Positions 1 through 7,199 of a stretch of DNA of 10,951 nt are shown here, piece by piece. Position 1 is the stretch's first letter, and each line of letters opens with the position of its first letter. The notes below the pieces were generated by a model. It searched no databases and was not told the origin of the DNA. It worked only from the letters and a program-made list of their open reading frames with translations. The stretch lies in NCBI GenBank assembly GCA_900543475.1, contig UQRU01000066.1, positions 1 through 10,951 of the forward strand, read 5' to 3'. The DNA is from an uncultured Eubacteriales bacterium. Its GTDB lineage: Bacteria; Bacillota; Clostridia; Christensenellales; CAG-138. The position numbers were made by a program, and so were the translations under genes.

Positions 1-54
1 AAGGCCCCACGGGCCGACGCAGCGCGACCTTTGCGAACTGCATTGCGGCCCCCG

Positions 55-108
55 AACCCCCGGGGGTTTTTCGACAGACTGAGGGGCGCAGCCATTGGCT
101 GCGCCCCT
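55..108 (-). terminator. Hairpin end element after the PLP enzyme gene, with CTGTCGAAAAA tail
   Basis: A perfect 12-bp stem (82-93 with 97-108, loop 3 nt) lies 19 nt past the stop codon of the minus-strand gene at 128-1606. In gene direction it is not followed by a U-tract. Instead, 4 nt later comes CTGTCGAAAAA (complement of 67-77). Read on the plus strand, the palindrome AACCCCCGGGGGTT (55-68) runs straight into TTTTT (67-71), so the T-tract suits a terminator facing the gene. The simplest reading is a two-way transcription end. A second copy of this layout follows the gene ending at 8609. The terminator role is inferred from position and structure. Confidence 0.6.
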
Positions 109-127
109 GAAAAAATGCGCCTATCGG

Positions 128-1606
128 TTATTCTGCCATATTGGCCAATACGCCGGTTTCCTGGTTGAAGGCGTTGATCAGCGCATCCAGGTCGTCCGCC
201 TGGGCGTGGATGCCCTTCCAGTAGTTCTCGTCATACCATTGGGCGTTCAGCTCATCCACGGTGCGGCCCTGCTGCTCCACCCAGGTATAATACTTGAGGT
301 TGTGGATCCGCTTACGGGCCTCATAGCTGAGCTCCAGCATGGAATCCGTACGGATGCCGTGCATATGCTCGCAGTAATCCCGGGCAGCCTTCAGCTCGGT
401 ATAGGCGCCTTGCTGCTCATCCAGCTCGGTGATACGGCTCTCATACATAATGGCGCTATCCGTGCCCACCGTAGCCACCACATCGTTTTCGGTCAGCTCA
501 TAGTACTTGGCGAACTTGATGCAGCACAGCACGTTGGCGATGCCGGAAATGCCCAGCAGGGAAAGCTGATCGATGGTAGCCTGGGGCACGCCCACCTCTT
601 CTTTGAGGTACTTGTGGCCCAGCTCGGTGTTGAACAGCCGGAGCAGGTTCTGGCTATCCTCGTCGTCGATGGCGATGACCATATCGGTATTCTTCACATT
701 GTGGACCCAGGGCACATGCTTGTCGCCGATGCCCTCGATCCGGTGGCCGCCAAAGCCGTTGTTCAGCAGGGTGGGGCACTGGAGGGCCTCGCCCACCGCT
801 AGCTTGCTATAGGGATATTGCTCCTTGAGGTAATCGCCGGCGCTCATGGTGCCTGCGCTGCCGCTGGTGAAGCAGGCCCCGGCAAAGCGGGTCTTATCGG
901 TCTTGATGGTCTCATAGGCTTCCTGGATGGCGGAACCCGTCACCTGGTAATGCCACAGGGCGTTGCCCATTTCCTCGAACTGGTTGAAGATCACCACATC
1001 TTCCCGGGTGCGCCGCAGCTCCCAGGTCTTGTCGAAGATCTCCTTTACGTTGCTCTCGCAGCCGGGGGTGGCGATGACCTCGCCGGCGATCTTGCTGAGC
1101 CAGTCAAAGCGTTCCTTGCTCATCTCTGCAGGCAGGATGGCCACGGAGGAGCAGGAGAGGAGCTTGGAGTTGAAAGCGCCGCCACGGCAATAGTTGCCGG
1201 TGGAGGGCCAAACAGCCTTGTTGTAAGTGGCGTCGAATTGGCCGGTGACCAACCGGGGGGCAAGGCAGCCATAGCTGGCGCCCACCTTATGGCAGCCAGT
1301 GGGGAACCACTTGCCGCACAGCACGATGATCCGGGCCTTTACCCCGGTGAGCACGCTGGGCAGCTCAATGAAATTGACCCCGCCATACTGGCCGCCCTCC
1401 ATGGTGGGCTCATTATGCCAGGTGATCCGGAACAGGTTCAGGGGATTCACATCCCAGAGTCCTACATTCTTCAGGGCTTTTTTGACCTTTTCCGGCACCT
1501 TTTGCGGATCCCGCATCTGGGCAAAGGTCGGCAGAATGATGTGGTTTTCCCGGGCAACTTGTACATTGTGGGCCAGTTTTTCTTTGTTGATGCTCAAATC
1601 GATCAT
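128..1606 (-). CDS. PLP-dependent fold-type II enzyme, cysteine synthase-like (subunit beta family)
   Basis: This 492-residue protein belongs to the tryptophan synthase beta/cysteine synthase superfamily. The segment WFPTGCHKVGAS (about 100-111) places Lys107 as the likely Schiff-base lysine for pyridoxal phosphate. PSTGNYCRGG (about 134-143) resembles the substrate-carboxylate loop, and TSGSAGTMSAG (about 248-258) resembles the glycine-rich phosphate cradle. It is longer than typical CysK (about 310 residues), with extra N- and C-terminal parts. It resembles the clostridial group named only 'pyridoxal-5-phosphate-dependent protein subunit beta', for which I know no proven reaction. The ATG at 1604-1606 is preceded by a weak GGGG ribosome site and a promoter at 1677-1705. 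No partner 'alpha' subunit is visible. It lies downstream of glyA on the same strand, so an amino-acid lyase or synthase acting on serine or cysteine derivatives is plausible but unproven. Confidence 0.85.
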   Translation of the reverse strand: MIDLSINKEKLAHNVQVARENHIILPTFAQMRDPQKVPEKVKKALKNVGLWDVNPLNLFRITWHNEPTMEGGQYGGVNFIELPSVLTGVKARIIVLCGKWFPTGCHKVGASYGCLAPRLVTGQFDATYNKAVWPSTGNYCRGGAFNSKLLSCSSVAILPAEMSKERFDWLSKIAGEVIATPGCESNVKEIFDKTWELRRTREDVVIFNQFEEMGNALWHYQVTGSAIQEAYETIKTDKTRFAGACFTSGSAGTMSAGDYLKEQYPYSKLAVGEALQCPTLLNNGFGGHRIEGIGDKHVPWVHNVKNTDMVIAIDDEDSQNLLRLFNTELGHKYLKEEVGVPQATIDQLSLLGISGIANVLCCIKFAKYYELTENDVVATVGTDSAIMYESRITELDEQQGAYTELKAARDYCEHMHGIRTDSMLELSYEARKRIHNLKYYTWVEQQGRTVDELNAQWYDENYWKGIHAQADDLDALINAFNQETGVLANMAE

Positions 1607-1676
1607 GCTCTATTACCCCGCTATGCTTTTTATTTTGCTGGGCCCTCAGATCTGGGCCATTGTCTCGGATAATCTC

Positions 1677-1705
1677 AGTGTAGACCATTTCCCTCCAGTT
1701 GTAAA
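1677..1705 (-). promoter_or_regulatory. Sigma-A type promoter for the PLP enzyme gene
   Basis: On the minus strand, TTTACA (1700-1705) and TACACT (1677-1682) are separated by exactly 17 nt. The predicted start near 1670 gives a leader of about 65 nt. That leader contains a small hairpin, GGCCC/GGGCC, with arms at 1641-1645 and 1654-1658 around CAGATCTG, which could be a weak regulatory structure. This means the PLP gene can be transcribed separately from glyA. Confidence 0.65.
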
Positions 1706-1841
1706 GGGGATTTTGAATATATTTTTTGGTTCCCTGAAAAATTTTTTGGATCCCCCGTCCCAGCCGTCCGCCGAAGGGATTTCCCGGCAAAACTCCGCCC
1801 TTTGTACCCGTGGAAACGGCCGCCGGCGGGGCTGCGCCCGC

Positions 1842-3080
1842 CTACTGGTACAGGGGATACCGCTCCGTAATGGCGGCGACGGCCTTGCCCACCGCCGCCA
1901 CCGCGGCCTCCCCCTCCCGGATGATCCGGGCGATGCAGCCAGCCAGCAGCTGAAAGTCCTCAGGCCCTAAGCCCCGGGTGGTGGCCGCCGCCGTACCCAG
2001 CCGGATGCCGCTGGTCACAAAGGGGCTGCGGGTCTCCTTGGGCACGGTGTTCTTGTTGGCGGTGATATGGGCCGCGTCCAGCAGCGCCTCCACCTCCTTG
2101 CCCGTGGGGCCCTGGGGCCCCAGGTCGATGAGGAGCAGATGGTTGTCCGTGCCGCCGGAAACCAGGCGAATTCCCGCTTCCTGTAGGCCCTGGGCCAGGG
2201 CTTGGGCGTTTTCGCACACCCGGGCCGCATAGGCCTGAAAGGCCGGGGTCATGGCCTCCCGGAAGCATACCGCCTTGGCCGCGATCACATGCATCAGCGG
2301 CCCGCCCTGGGTGCCCGGGAAGATCCCCTTATCGATCTGCTGGGCGTATGCTTGTTTACACAGGATCATGCCGCCCCGGGGGCCCCGCAGGGTTTTATGG
2401 GTGGTGGTGGTGACCACGTCCCCGTAGGGCACCGGGTTCATATGCACGCCCCCCGCCACCAGCCCCGCGATATGGGCCATATCCACCAGCAGCAACGCCC
2501 CTACCTGATCGGCGATGTCCCGGAACTTGGCGAAATCCAGCGCCCGGGGATAGGCGGATGCCCCCGCCACGATCAGCCGGGGCCGGCAGGCCTTGGCCAG
2601 GGCCAGGATCTGGTCGTAATCCAGCCGCTCCGTGTCGTCCCGCACCCCATAGGATACAAACCGGTAATACCGGCCGCTGAAGTTGACAGGGCTGCCATGG
2701 GTCAGATGGCCCCCGTGGGAGAGATCCATCCCCAGCACCGTATCCCCGGGCTGCAGCAAGGAAAAATAGGCGGCCAAATTGGCCTGGGCGCCGGAATGGG
2801 GCTGCACGTTGGCATGTTCCGCCCCAAACAGGGCGCAGGCCCGCTCCCGGGCCAGCTCCTCCACCGCATCCACCCATTGGCAGCCCCCGTAATACCGCCT
2901 GCCCGGATACCCTTCCGCATATTTATTGGTCAGATGGCTGCCCATGGCCGCCATCACCTCGGGAGAGGTGAAATTTTCCGAAGCGATCAGCTCGATATTC
3001 TCCCGCTGCCGCCGCAGCTCCCCTTCCATGGCCGCGGCCAGGGCCGGGTCCGCCTGCTCCAAAAGCTCCCTTTGGTACAT
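1842..3080 (-). CDS. glyA: Serine hydroxymethyltransferase
   Basis: GlyA converts serine and tetrahydrofolate to glycine and 5,10-methylenetetrahydrofolate in the cytosol and is the main source of one-carbon units. The 412-residue product is normal length. Clear signatures are [11 protein letters not shown] (27-37), [13 protein letters not shown] (54-66), the aspartate region [16 protein letters not shown] (197-211), and [14 protein letters not shown] (224-237) with the PLP lysine at 229. The start at 3080 is chosen because AAAGGGAG sits 8 nt upstream. A 19-codon longer reading frame begins inside the preceding terminator and lacks a ribosome site. No convincing -35/-10 pair is visible in the short gap behind that terminator, so expression may depend on read-through or a weak promoter. 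Just past the stop is a 6-bp hairpin (1825-1842) without a U-tract. Confidence 0.97.
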   Translation of the reverse strand: MYQRELLEQADPALAAAMEGELRRQRENIELIASENFTSPEVMAAMGSHLTNKYAEGYPGRRYYGGCQWVDAVEELARERACALFGAEHANVQPHSGAQANLAAYFSLLQPGDTVLGMDLSHGGHLTHGSPVNFSGRYYRFVSYGVRDDTERLDYDQILALAKACRPRLIVAGASAYPRALDFAKFRDIADQVGALLLVDMAHIAGLVAGGVHMNPVPYGDVVTTTTHKTLRGPRGGMILCKQAYAQQIDKGIFPGTQGGPLMHVIAAKAVCFREAMTPAFQAYAARVCENAQALAQGLQEAGIRLVSGGTDNHLLLIDLGPQGPTGKEVEALLDAAHITANKNTVPKETRSPFVTSGIRLGTAAATTRGLGPEDFQLLAGCIARIIREGEAAVAAVGKAVAAITERYPLYQ

Positions 3081-3097
3081 CCTGCTCACTCCCTTTC

Positions 3098-3127
3098 CCC
3101 GGCGCGCGCCAAGGTTTTTGCACCGGG
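3098..3127 (-). promoter_or_regulatory. Leader hairpin directly upstream of the glyA ribosome site
   Basis: In the minus-strand RNA, CCCGGUGC (3127-3120) can pair with GCGCCGGG (3105-3098), 8 bp including one G-U wobble, ending 2-3 nt before the AAAGGGAG ribosome site. In the plus-strand RNA the same position becomes a C-A mismatch, so the fold favours the glyA sense strand. It could modulate translation initiation. It is too simple to assign to a known riboswitch. Confidence 0.4.
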
Positions 3128-3135
3128 TTTTTTTC

Positions 3136-3178
3136 ATAAAAATAGCCTGGGCCGCCCGCCGTTCCCGGCAGCCCAGGC
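3136..3178 (-). terminator. Intrinsic terminator ending the hisS-aspS-rseC operon
   Basis: On the minus strand an 8-bp outer stem GCCTGGGC/GCCCAGGC (arms 3171-3178 and 3145-3152) encloses a GCCG/CGGC inner stem and is followed by TATTTTTAT (3136-3144). It lies 65 nt past the stop of the RseC-like gene. This is a standard rho-independent terminator and separates that operon from glyA. Confidence 0.85.
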
Positions 3179-3242
3179 CAATGGATGGGCTCTTTGGTTA
3201 TGCTTTGCCCGGTTCGGCCGGATACAGGCTGGCAGCCGCCCG

Positions 3243-3683
3243 TCAGCCTTCCGTCTCCTGCCCGCCGGCTTCCCCGCCCCGCGCGACGATCTCCACGATC
3301 CGGGGCTTAAACTCCGTCATCCTGGAAAAGCGGGGCTCCAGCCCCCGCAGGATAAAAAATGTGCCTCCGCACAGGAGTAGCCCCCCTGCCGCGGCGTATA
3401 GATCCCCCCATTGGGACCCTACCAATACTCCGAGCAGCAGCCCCAAAAGGGGGATGCCATAGAGCAGCAGGCTGGCCCGCACCATGCTTTTTCCCCTTAG
3501 CTCGATGGCCACCACGTCTCCCACCCGGGCGCCCAGGGTATTTTGGATCTCCAGGTCCGCCTCGTTGGAGCCCAGATGGAAGCAGGCGTTGCAATGGCCG
3601 CAGGCGTCGCTGCGCACAAACCGCACCACCGCCAGCTCCCCCTTCAGGGCCAGCACCTTGCCTGTTCGGCATAACGTATCCAT
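3243..3683 (-). CDS. RseC/MucC-like membrane protein (SoxR-reducing-system RseC family)
   Basis: This 146-residue protein has the RseC layout. A short N-terminal cytosolic part carries a cysteine cluster (Cys28, Cys31 and Cys34 in ACGHCNAC, plus Cys5), then comes a small beta-rich region (about 40-66) with 'GDVVAIEL', then two closely spaced membrane helices (about 69-91 and 95-112) and a short polar tail. In gamma-proteobacteria RseC is linked to SoxR reduction and sigma-E control; in many anaerobes relatives occur near Rnf electron-transfer genes. No Rnf genes are visible here. AAAGGAG 7 nt before the ATG fixes the start. It follows aspS by 155 nt on the same strand and is followed by a terminator, so it is probably the last gene of the hisS operon. 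The cysteines may bind a metal or iron-sulfur centre (inference). Confidence 0.85.
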   Translation of the reverse strand: MDTLCRTGKVLALKGELAVVRFVRSDACGHCNACFHLGSNEADLEIQNTLGARVGDVVAIELRGKSMVRASLLLYGIPLLGLLLGVLVGSQWGDLYAAAGGLLLCGGTFFILRGLEPRFSRMTEFKPRIVEIVARGGEAGGQETEG

Positions 3684-3752
3684 GGATTTTCTCCTTTATG
3701 TAAGGGCGGCAACGCATTGCCCCCCACCCTCGCCGAGCAAAGGCAGCGCCCC

Positions 3753-3802
3753 ATGCCCGGGCGTATCCGATACCGGCCCTTGGGGCGGCATCCCCCGGGC
3801 AT
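3753..3802 (-). other. Structured spacer between aspS and the RseC-like gene
   Basis: The 155-nt gap holds a 9-bp perfect inverted repeat, ATGCCCGGG (3753-3761) with CCCGGGCAT (3794-3802), around a 32-nt interior. A further GCCCC (3748-3752) could pair with GGGGC (3782-3786) inside the loop, which would make a pseudoknot-like or alternative fold. There is no U-tract, so it is not a standard terminator. It could be a processing site, attenuator or internal regulatory structure. No reading frame with a ribosome site is seen here. Confidence 0.4.
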
Positions 3803-3838
3803 CTGCAAGGCGAAGGCGCTGCGCCAGCTGAAAACGCC

Positions 3839-5635
3839 CTATTCGCCCTTTTTCACCAGGGCCAGGCAAAGCTCGTCCAGCTGCTTTTGATCCACCACGT
3901 CCGGCGCGTTGGTCATCAGGCAGCTGGCGGTCTGCACCTTGGGGAAGGCGATCACGTCCCGGATGCTCTGGGCCTTGGTGATCAGCATCACCAGCCGGTC
4001 CAGGCCGTAGGCCAGGCCGCCGTGGGGCGGCGCGCCGTATTTGAAGGCCTCCATCAGGAACCCGAACCGGGCCCAGGCCTCCTCCTTGGTGAAGCCCAGG
4101 GTCTCGAACATCTTCTCCTGAAGCTCCGGGGAATGGATCCGGATGGAGCCGCCGCCGATCTCGTTGCCGTTCATGACCATATCATAGGCCTTGGCCCGAA
4201 CCCGGCCGGGGTCCGTATCCATGTAGGCGATATCCTCGTCCATGGGGCTGGTGAAAGGATGGTGCATGGCCACGAAGCGCTTTTCCTCCTCGTCGTACTC
4301 CAACAGGGGGAAATCCACCACCCACAACAGGTCGATCACATCCTCCGGGATCAGGTTCAGCCGCTTGGCCACCTCCTGGCGCAGGGCGCCCAGGGAGGCG
4401 TAGACCACGCTGTTATCCCCGTCCGCCACAAACAGCAGCAGATCCCCGGGCTGGGCCCCGGCCTTTTGCTGGATGGCCTCGATCTGCTCCGGGGTGAGGA
4501 ACTTGGCAAAGGAGCACTGGAGCCCATCGGGCTTGAGGCCCATCCAGGCCAGGCCCTTGGCCCTATAAATCTTCACGAAGGCCGTGAGCTCATCCAGCTT
4601 TTTCCGGGGGAACTTTTCCGCGCCCCCCTTGACGTTGATGCAGCGCACGCTGCCGCCCGCCTCCACGGCCCCCGCAAAGGCCCCGAAGCCGCAGCCTTGC
4701 ACCGCGTCGCTCACATCGCACAGCTCCAGCCCATACCGGGTATCCGGCTTATCGGAGCCATAGCGGTCCATGGCCTCCTGCCAGGTGATCCGCCGAAGGG
4801 GCAGCTGCACGTCGTAATCCAAGGTCTCCTTGAGCAGCCGGGCGATGAAGCCCTCGTTTACCTCCAGCACGTCGTCCCGGTCCACAAAGCTCATCTCCAG
4901 GTCGATCTGGGTGAATTCCGGCTGCCGGTCCGCCCGCAGGTCCTCGTCCCGGAAGCACCGGGCGATCTGCATATACCGGTCGTAGCCCGAAAGCATCAAG
5001 AGCTGCTTGAATTGCTGGGGGCTCTGGGGCAGGGCGTAGAACTTGCCCGGCTGCACCCGGCTGGGCACCAGATAGTCCCGGGCCCCTTCCGGGGTGCTCT
5101 TGCACAGGATGGGGGTCTCGATCTCCAGGAACCCCTGCTCGTCAAAGTATTGGCGGGTCACCTGGGCCACCTTGTGGCGCAGCATGATGTTCTTTTGCAT
5201 ACAGGGCCGCCGAAGGTCCAGATACCGGTACTTGAGCCGGATCTGTTCGGAAGCGTCCAGGTCGTCCTGGATATAGATGGGGGGCGTCTCGGAAACGCTG
5301 AGGATCTTCAGCTCCTTGGCCCGCACCTCGTACCGGCCGGTGGCCATGTTTTTGTTGACCATCTTCTCGTCCCGCTCGGCCAATACGCCCTTGACCGCCA
5401 GCACGTATTCGTTGCGGATGGTGGTGGCCAGGTCGAATACCGCCTGGGGCAGCTGGCTCTGGTCGAAGGTCACCTGCATGACCCCGCTCCGGTCCCGTAG
5501 CCCGATGAAGATCAGGGCGCCCAGATTCCGCCAGGAATCCGCCCAGCCCATCAGCAATACGTCCTTCCCCACCTCAGCCTGGGCGGGTTCGGCGCAATAG
5601 TGTGTGCGTTTCCAGCCTTGCAAAAGCTCTGCCAT
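3839..5635 (-). CDS. aspS: Aspartate--tRNA ligase, bacterial type
   Basis: AspRS activates aspartate with ATP and loads it onto tRNA-Asp. The 598-residue product is full length for the bacterial form. It has an OB-fold anticodon domain (1-110), class II motif 1 (about 153-175), the aspartate pocket region around TPEGARDYLVPSR (181-193), motif 2 (FRDEDLRADRQPEFTQIDLE, 228-247), a GAD-type insertion (about 290-420), and motif 3 (GGLAYGLDRLVML, 539-551). In the anticodon domain WRNLGALIF has leucine (38) and RDEKMVN has lysine (91). By the published comparisons I recall, leucine and lysine there go with the discriminating form, while histidine and glycine go with enzymes that also charge tRNA-Asn. 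AGAGGAG 7 nt before the ATG sets the start. It begins 30 nt after hisS, a common Firmicute gene pair. Confidence 0.98.
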   Translation of the reverse strand: MAELLQGWKRTHYCAEPAQAEVGKDVLLMGWADSWRNLGALIFIGLRDRSGVMQVTFDQSQLPQAVFDLATTIRNEYVLAVKGVLAERDEKMVNKNMATGRYEVRAKELKILSVSETPPIYIQDDLDASEQIRLKYRYLDLRRPCMQKNIMLRHKVAQVTRQYFDEQGFLEIETPILCKSTPEGARDYLVPSRVQPGKFYALPQSPQQFKQLLMLSGYDRYMQIARCFRDEDLRADRQPEFTQIDLEMSFVDRDDVLEVNEGFIARLLKETLDYDVQLPLRRITWQEAMDRYGSDKPDTRYGLELCDVSDAVQGCGFGAFAGAVEAGGSVRCINVKGGAEKFPRKKLDELTAFVKIYRAKGLAWMGLKPDGLQCSFAKFLTPEQIEAIQQKAGAQPGDLLLFVADGDNSVVYASLGALRQEVAKRLNLIPEDVIDLLWVVDFPLLEYDEEEKRFVAMHHPFTSPMDEDIAYMDTDPGRVRAKAYDMVMNGNEIGGGSIRIHSPELQEKMFETLGFTKEEAWARFGFLMEAFKYGAPPHGGLAYGLDRLVMLITKAQSIRDVIAFPKVQTASCLMTNAPDVVDQKQLDELCLALVKKGE

Positions 5636-5665
5636 AGTCTTGCTCCTCTTATTTCTATAAAATTT

Positions 5666-6937
5666 TTATTGGTTTACCCTTCCATCCCGAACCGCCGCTT
5701 CCAGGCCCTCCATGGGCAGCAGGGTCTCGGTCCCCGCCGCCATATCCTTGAGCTTTACGCAGCCCTGCCGCAGCTCGTCCTCCCCCAAAATAGCCACATA
5801 CCGGGCCCCCAGCTTGTCCGCAAACTTGAACTGGGCTTTAAAGCTGCGGCCCACGTGGTCGAATTCGGTCTTAATCCCCTTCTGCCGCAGGGTATCCGCC
5901 AGGGCGAAGCCCGCGGAACGGGCCGCTTCCCCCAGGGCAGCGATGTAGACGTCCACCGGCCTGGGCTGGGGGATCTGGGCGCCGGACAACTCCGCAATGA
6001 GCAGCAGCCGCTCCATGCCCATGCCAAACCCCACGCCGGACAGCTTGGGGCCGCCCAGCTGCTCCATCAATCCATCGTACCGGCCGCCGCCGCAGACGGT
6101 GCCGGTATAGCTTTCGCTCTTTGCGATGATCTCAAACACGGTCTTGGTATAATAATCCAGCCCCCGCACAATATACGGGTCCACCTGGAAATCCACCCCC
6201 ACCTCCTTCAGGCAGCCCTGGAGCTCCTGAAAATGATCCCGGCATTCCTGGCACAGGCAATCCAGTATGGTGGGCGCCCCCTTGCAAAGGGCCTGGCAGC
6301 TTTCCTCCTTGCAGTCCAAGATCCGCAGGGGGTTCTTTTCAAACCGGCTCTTGCAGGTCTCGCAAAGACCGTCGTACCGCTCCCGCAGATAGGCCCGCAG
6401 GGCGTCGTTGTATTTGGGCCGGCAATTGGGGCAGCCGATGGAGTTGATATGCACCCCCAGGCCCTGGACCCCCACCCGGGACAACATGGTCATGGCCAAG
6501 CGGATGCATTCCGCGTCCGCGCTGGCCCTGGGCGCCCCGTAAACCTCCACCCCAAACTGGTGATGCTCCCGAAGCCGCCCCGCCTGGGGCTTGTCATACC
6601 GGAACACCGGGCAATAGAGGTAATACATCTTGATGGGCTGGGCGTCGTTGAACAGCCCGTGCTCCAGAAACATCCGGGCCGCCCCCGCCGTGCCCTCGGG
6701 CTTGAGGGTGATGGAACGGCCGCCCTTATCGTCAAAGGTATACATTTCCTTTTGTACGATATCCGTGGTATCCCCCACCCCTCGCAAAAACAGCTCCGTA
6801 TGCTCGATGACCGGGGTGCGGATCTCCCGGAACCCGTACGCTTCACAGATCGCCCGGGCCTGGGCCTCGATATATTGCCACTTGTAGCTTTCTTTCGGGG
6901 TAACGTCTTTGGTGCCCTTGGGGGCTTGTATGGCCAT
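5666..6937 (-). CDS. hisS: Histidine--tRNA ligase
   Basis: HisRS loads histidine onto tRNA-His in the cytosol. The 423-residue product starts with the typical IQAPKGTKDVTP and has motif 2 around LYCPVFRYDKPQAGRLREHHQFGVE (107-131), the histidine motifs RGLDYYTKTVFEI (258-270) and GGGRYDGL (283-290), motif 3 at GVGFGMGMERLLL (301-313), and the C-terminal anticodon domain (about 330-423). The insertion domain is rich in cysteines (169, 172, 192, 195, 209, 214, 218, 227, 229, 232), as in many clostridial HisRS, and probably binds zinc (inference). The start at 6937 is chosen from the conserved N-terminus and the AAGGAG/AAGGA sites upstream; the frame stays open for 102 more codons through the promoter, which is not coding. 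It leads the operon with aspS. No T-box is seen in its leader. Confidence 0.98.
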   Translation of the reverse strand: MAIQAPKGTKDVTPKESYKWQYIEAQARAICEAYGFREIRTPVIEHTELFLRGVGDTTDIVQKEMYTFDDKGGRSITLKPEGTAGAARMFLEHGLFNDAQPIKMYYLYCPVFRYDKPQAGRLREHHQFGVEVYGAPRASADAECIRLAMTMLSRVGVQGLGVHINSIGCPNCRPKYNDALRAYLRERYDGLCETCKSRFEKNPLRILDCKEESCQALCKGAPTILDCLCQECRDHFQELQGCLKEVGVDFQVDPYIVRGLDYYTKTVFEIIAKSESYTGTVCGGGRYDGLMEQLGGPKLSGVGFGMGMERLLLIAELSGAQIPQPRPVDVYIAALGEAARSAGFALADTLRQKGIKTEFDHVGRSFKAQFKFADKLGARYVAILGEDELRQGCVKLKDMAAGTETLLPMEGLEAAVRDGRVNQ

Positions 6938-6992
6938 AGTCTTTCCTTGCTCCTTCGATACGGGCGGCCTTGCCGCCCAGGCTGATTTGTCT

Positions 6993-7021
6993 ATTATACC
7001 ATCGGCAATACAAAATTCCAA
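6993..7021 (-). promoter_or_regulatory. Sigma-A promoter of the hisS operon
   Basis: On the minus strand TTGGAA (7016-7021) and a perfect TATAAT (6993-6998) are 17 nt apart. The predicted start near 6986 gives a leader of about 50 nt, which contains a 7-bp GGGCGGC/GCCGCCC hairpin (arms 6962-6968 and 6972-6978) upstream of the ribosome site. The leader has no T-box consensus, which is worth noting because hisS is often T-box controlled in Firmicutes. Confidence 0.8.
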
Positions 7022-7155
7022 CGACCTACCGGCGGTTGCGAAAAATAAAAATAGCCCGTCCTTGCCAGGAGACCATGAATTGTGCTGGAATTGCCACGCG
7101 TTCGCTCTGGAAAAAATTTTTTCGCAGGTTGCACCTTTTTTGCTTCCTATATCGT

Positions 7156-7190
7156 TATAATAGGTGTACCTCAAAAAACGGCGCCGGAGG
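7156..7190 (+). promoter_or_regulatory. -10 box and ribosome site of the sigma factor operon
   Basis: A perfect TATAAT is at 7156-7161. No good -35 lies at the usual distance: TTGCAC (7129-7134) would need a 21-nt spacer. The strong ribosome site CGGAGG (7185-7190) precedes TTG at 7200 by 9 nt. Because the expected transcription start is about 7168, the in-frame GTG at 7164 could not be used from this promoter. The 14-bp palindrome GAAAAAATTTTTTC (7110-7123) just upstream may be a bent A/T tract or a binding site. Confidence 0.5.
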
Positions 7191-7199
7191 AACAAAAAA

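Noticed and set aside
1413..1790. Minus-strand 125-codon frame spanning the PLP gene promoter
   Set aside because: It overlaps the PLP gene in another frame, crosses its promoter and has no family-like sequence.
3887..5500. Long plus-strand open frame of 537 codons antisense to aspS
   Set aside because: It is an antisense shadow of a clear, conserved aspS coding sequence and has no ribosome site or domain.
7038..7125. Inverted GCGAAAAA/TTTTTCGC pair in the hisS-sigma control region
   Set aside because: Only 8 bp, A/T-rich and about 70 nt apart, which is easily expected by chance in such a region.
6938..7160. Possible T-box leader upstream of hisS
   Set aside because: No AGGGTGGNACCGCG-like antiterminator sequence or leader terminator is present; the promoter leaves only about 50 nt of leader.
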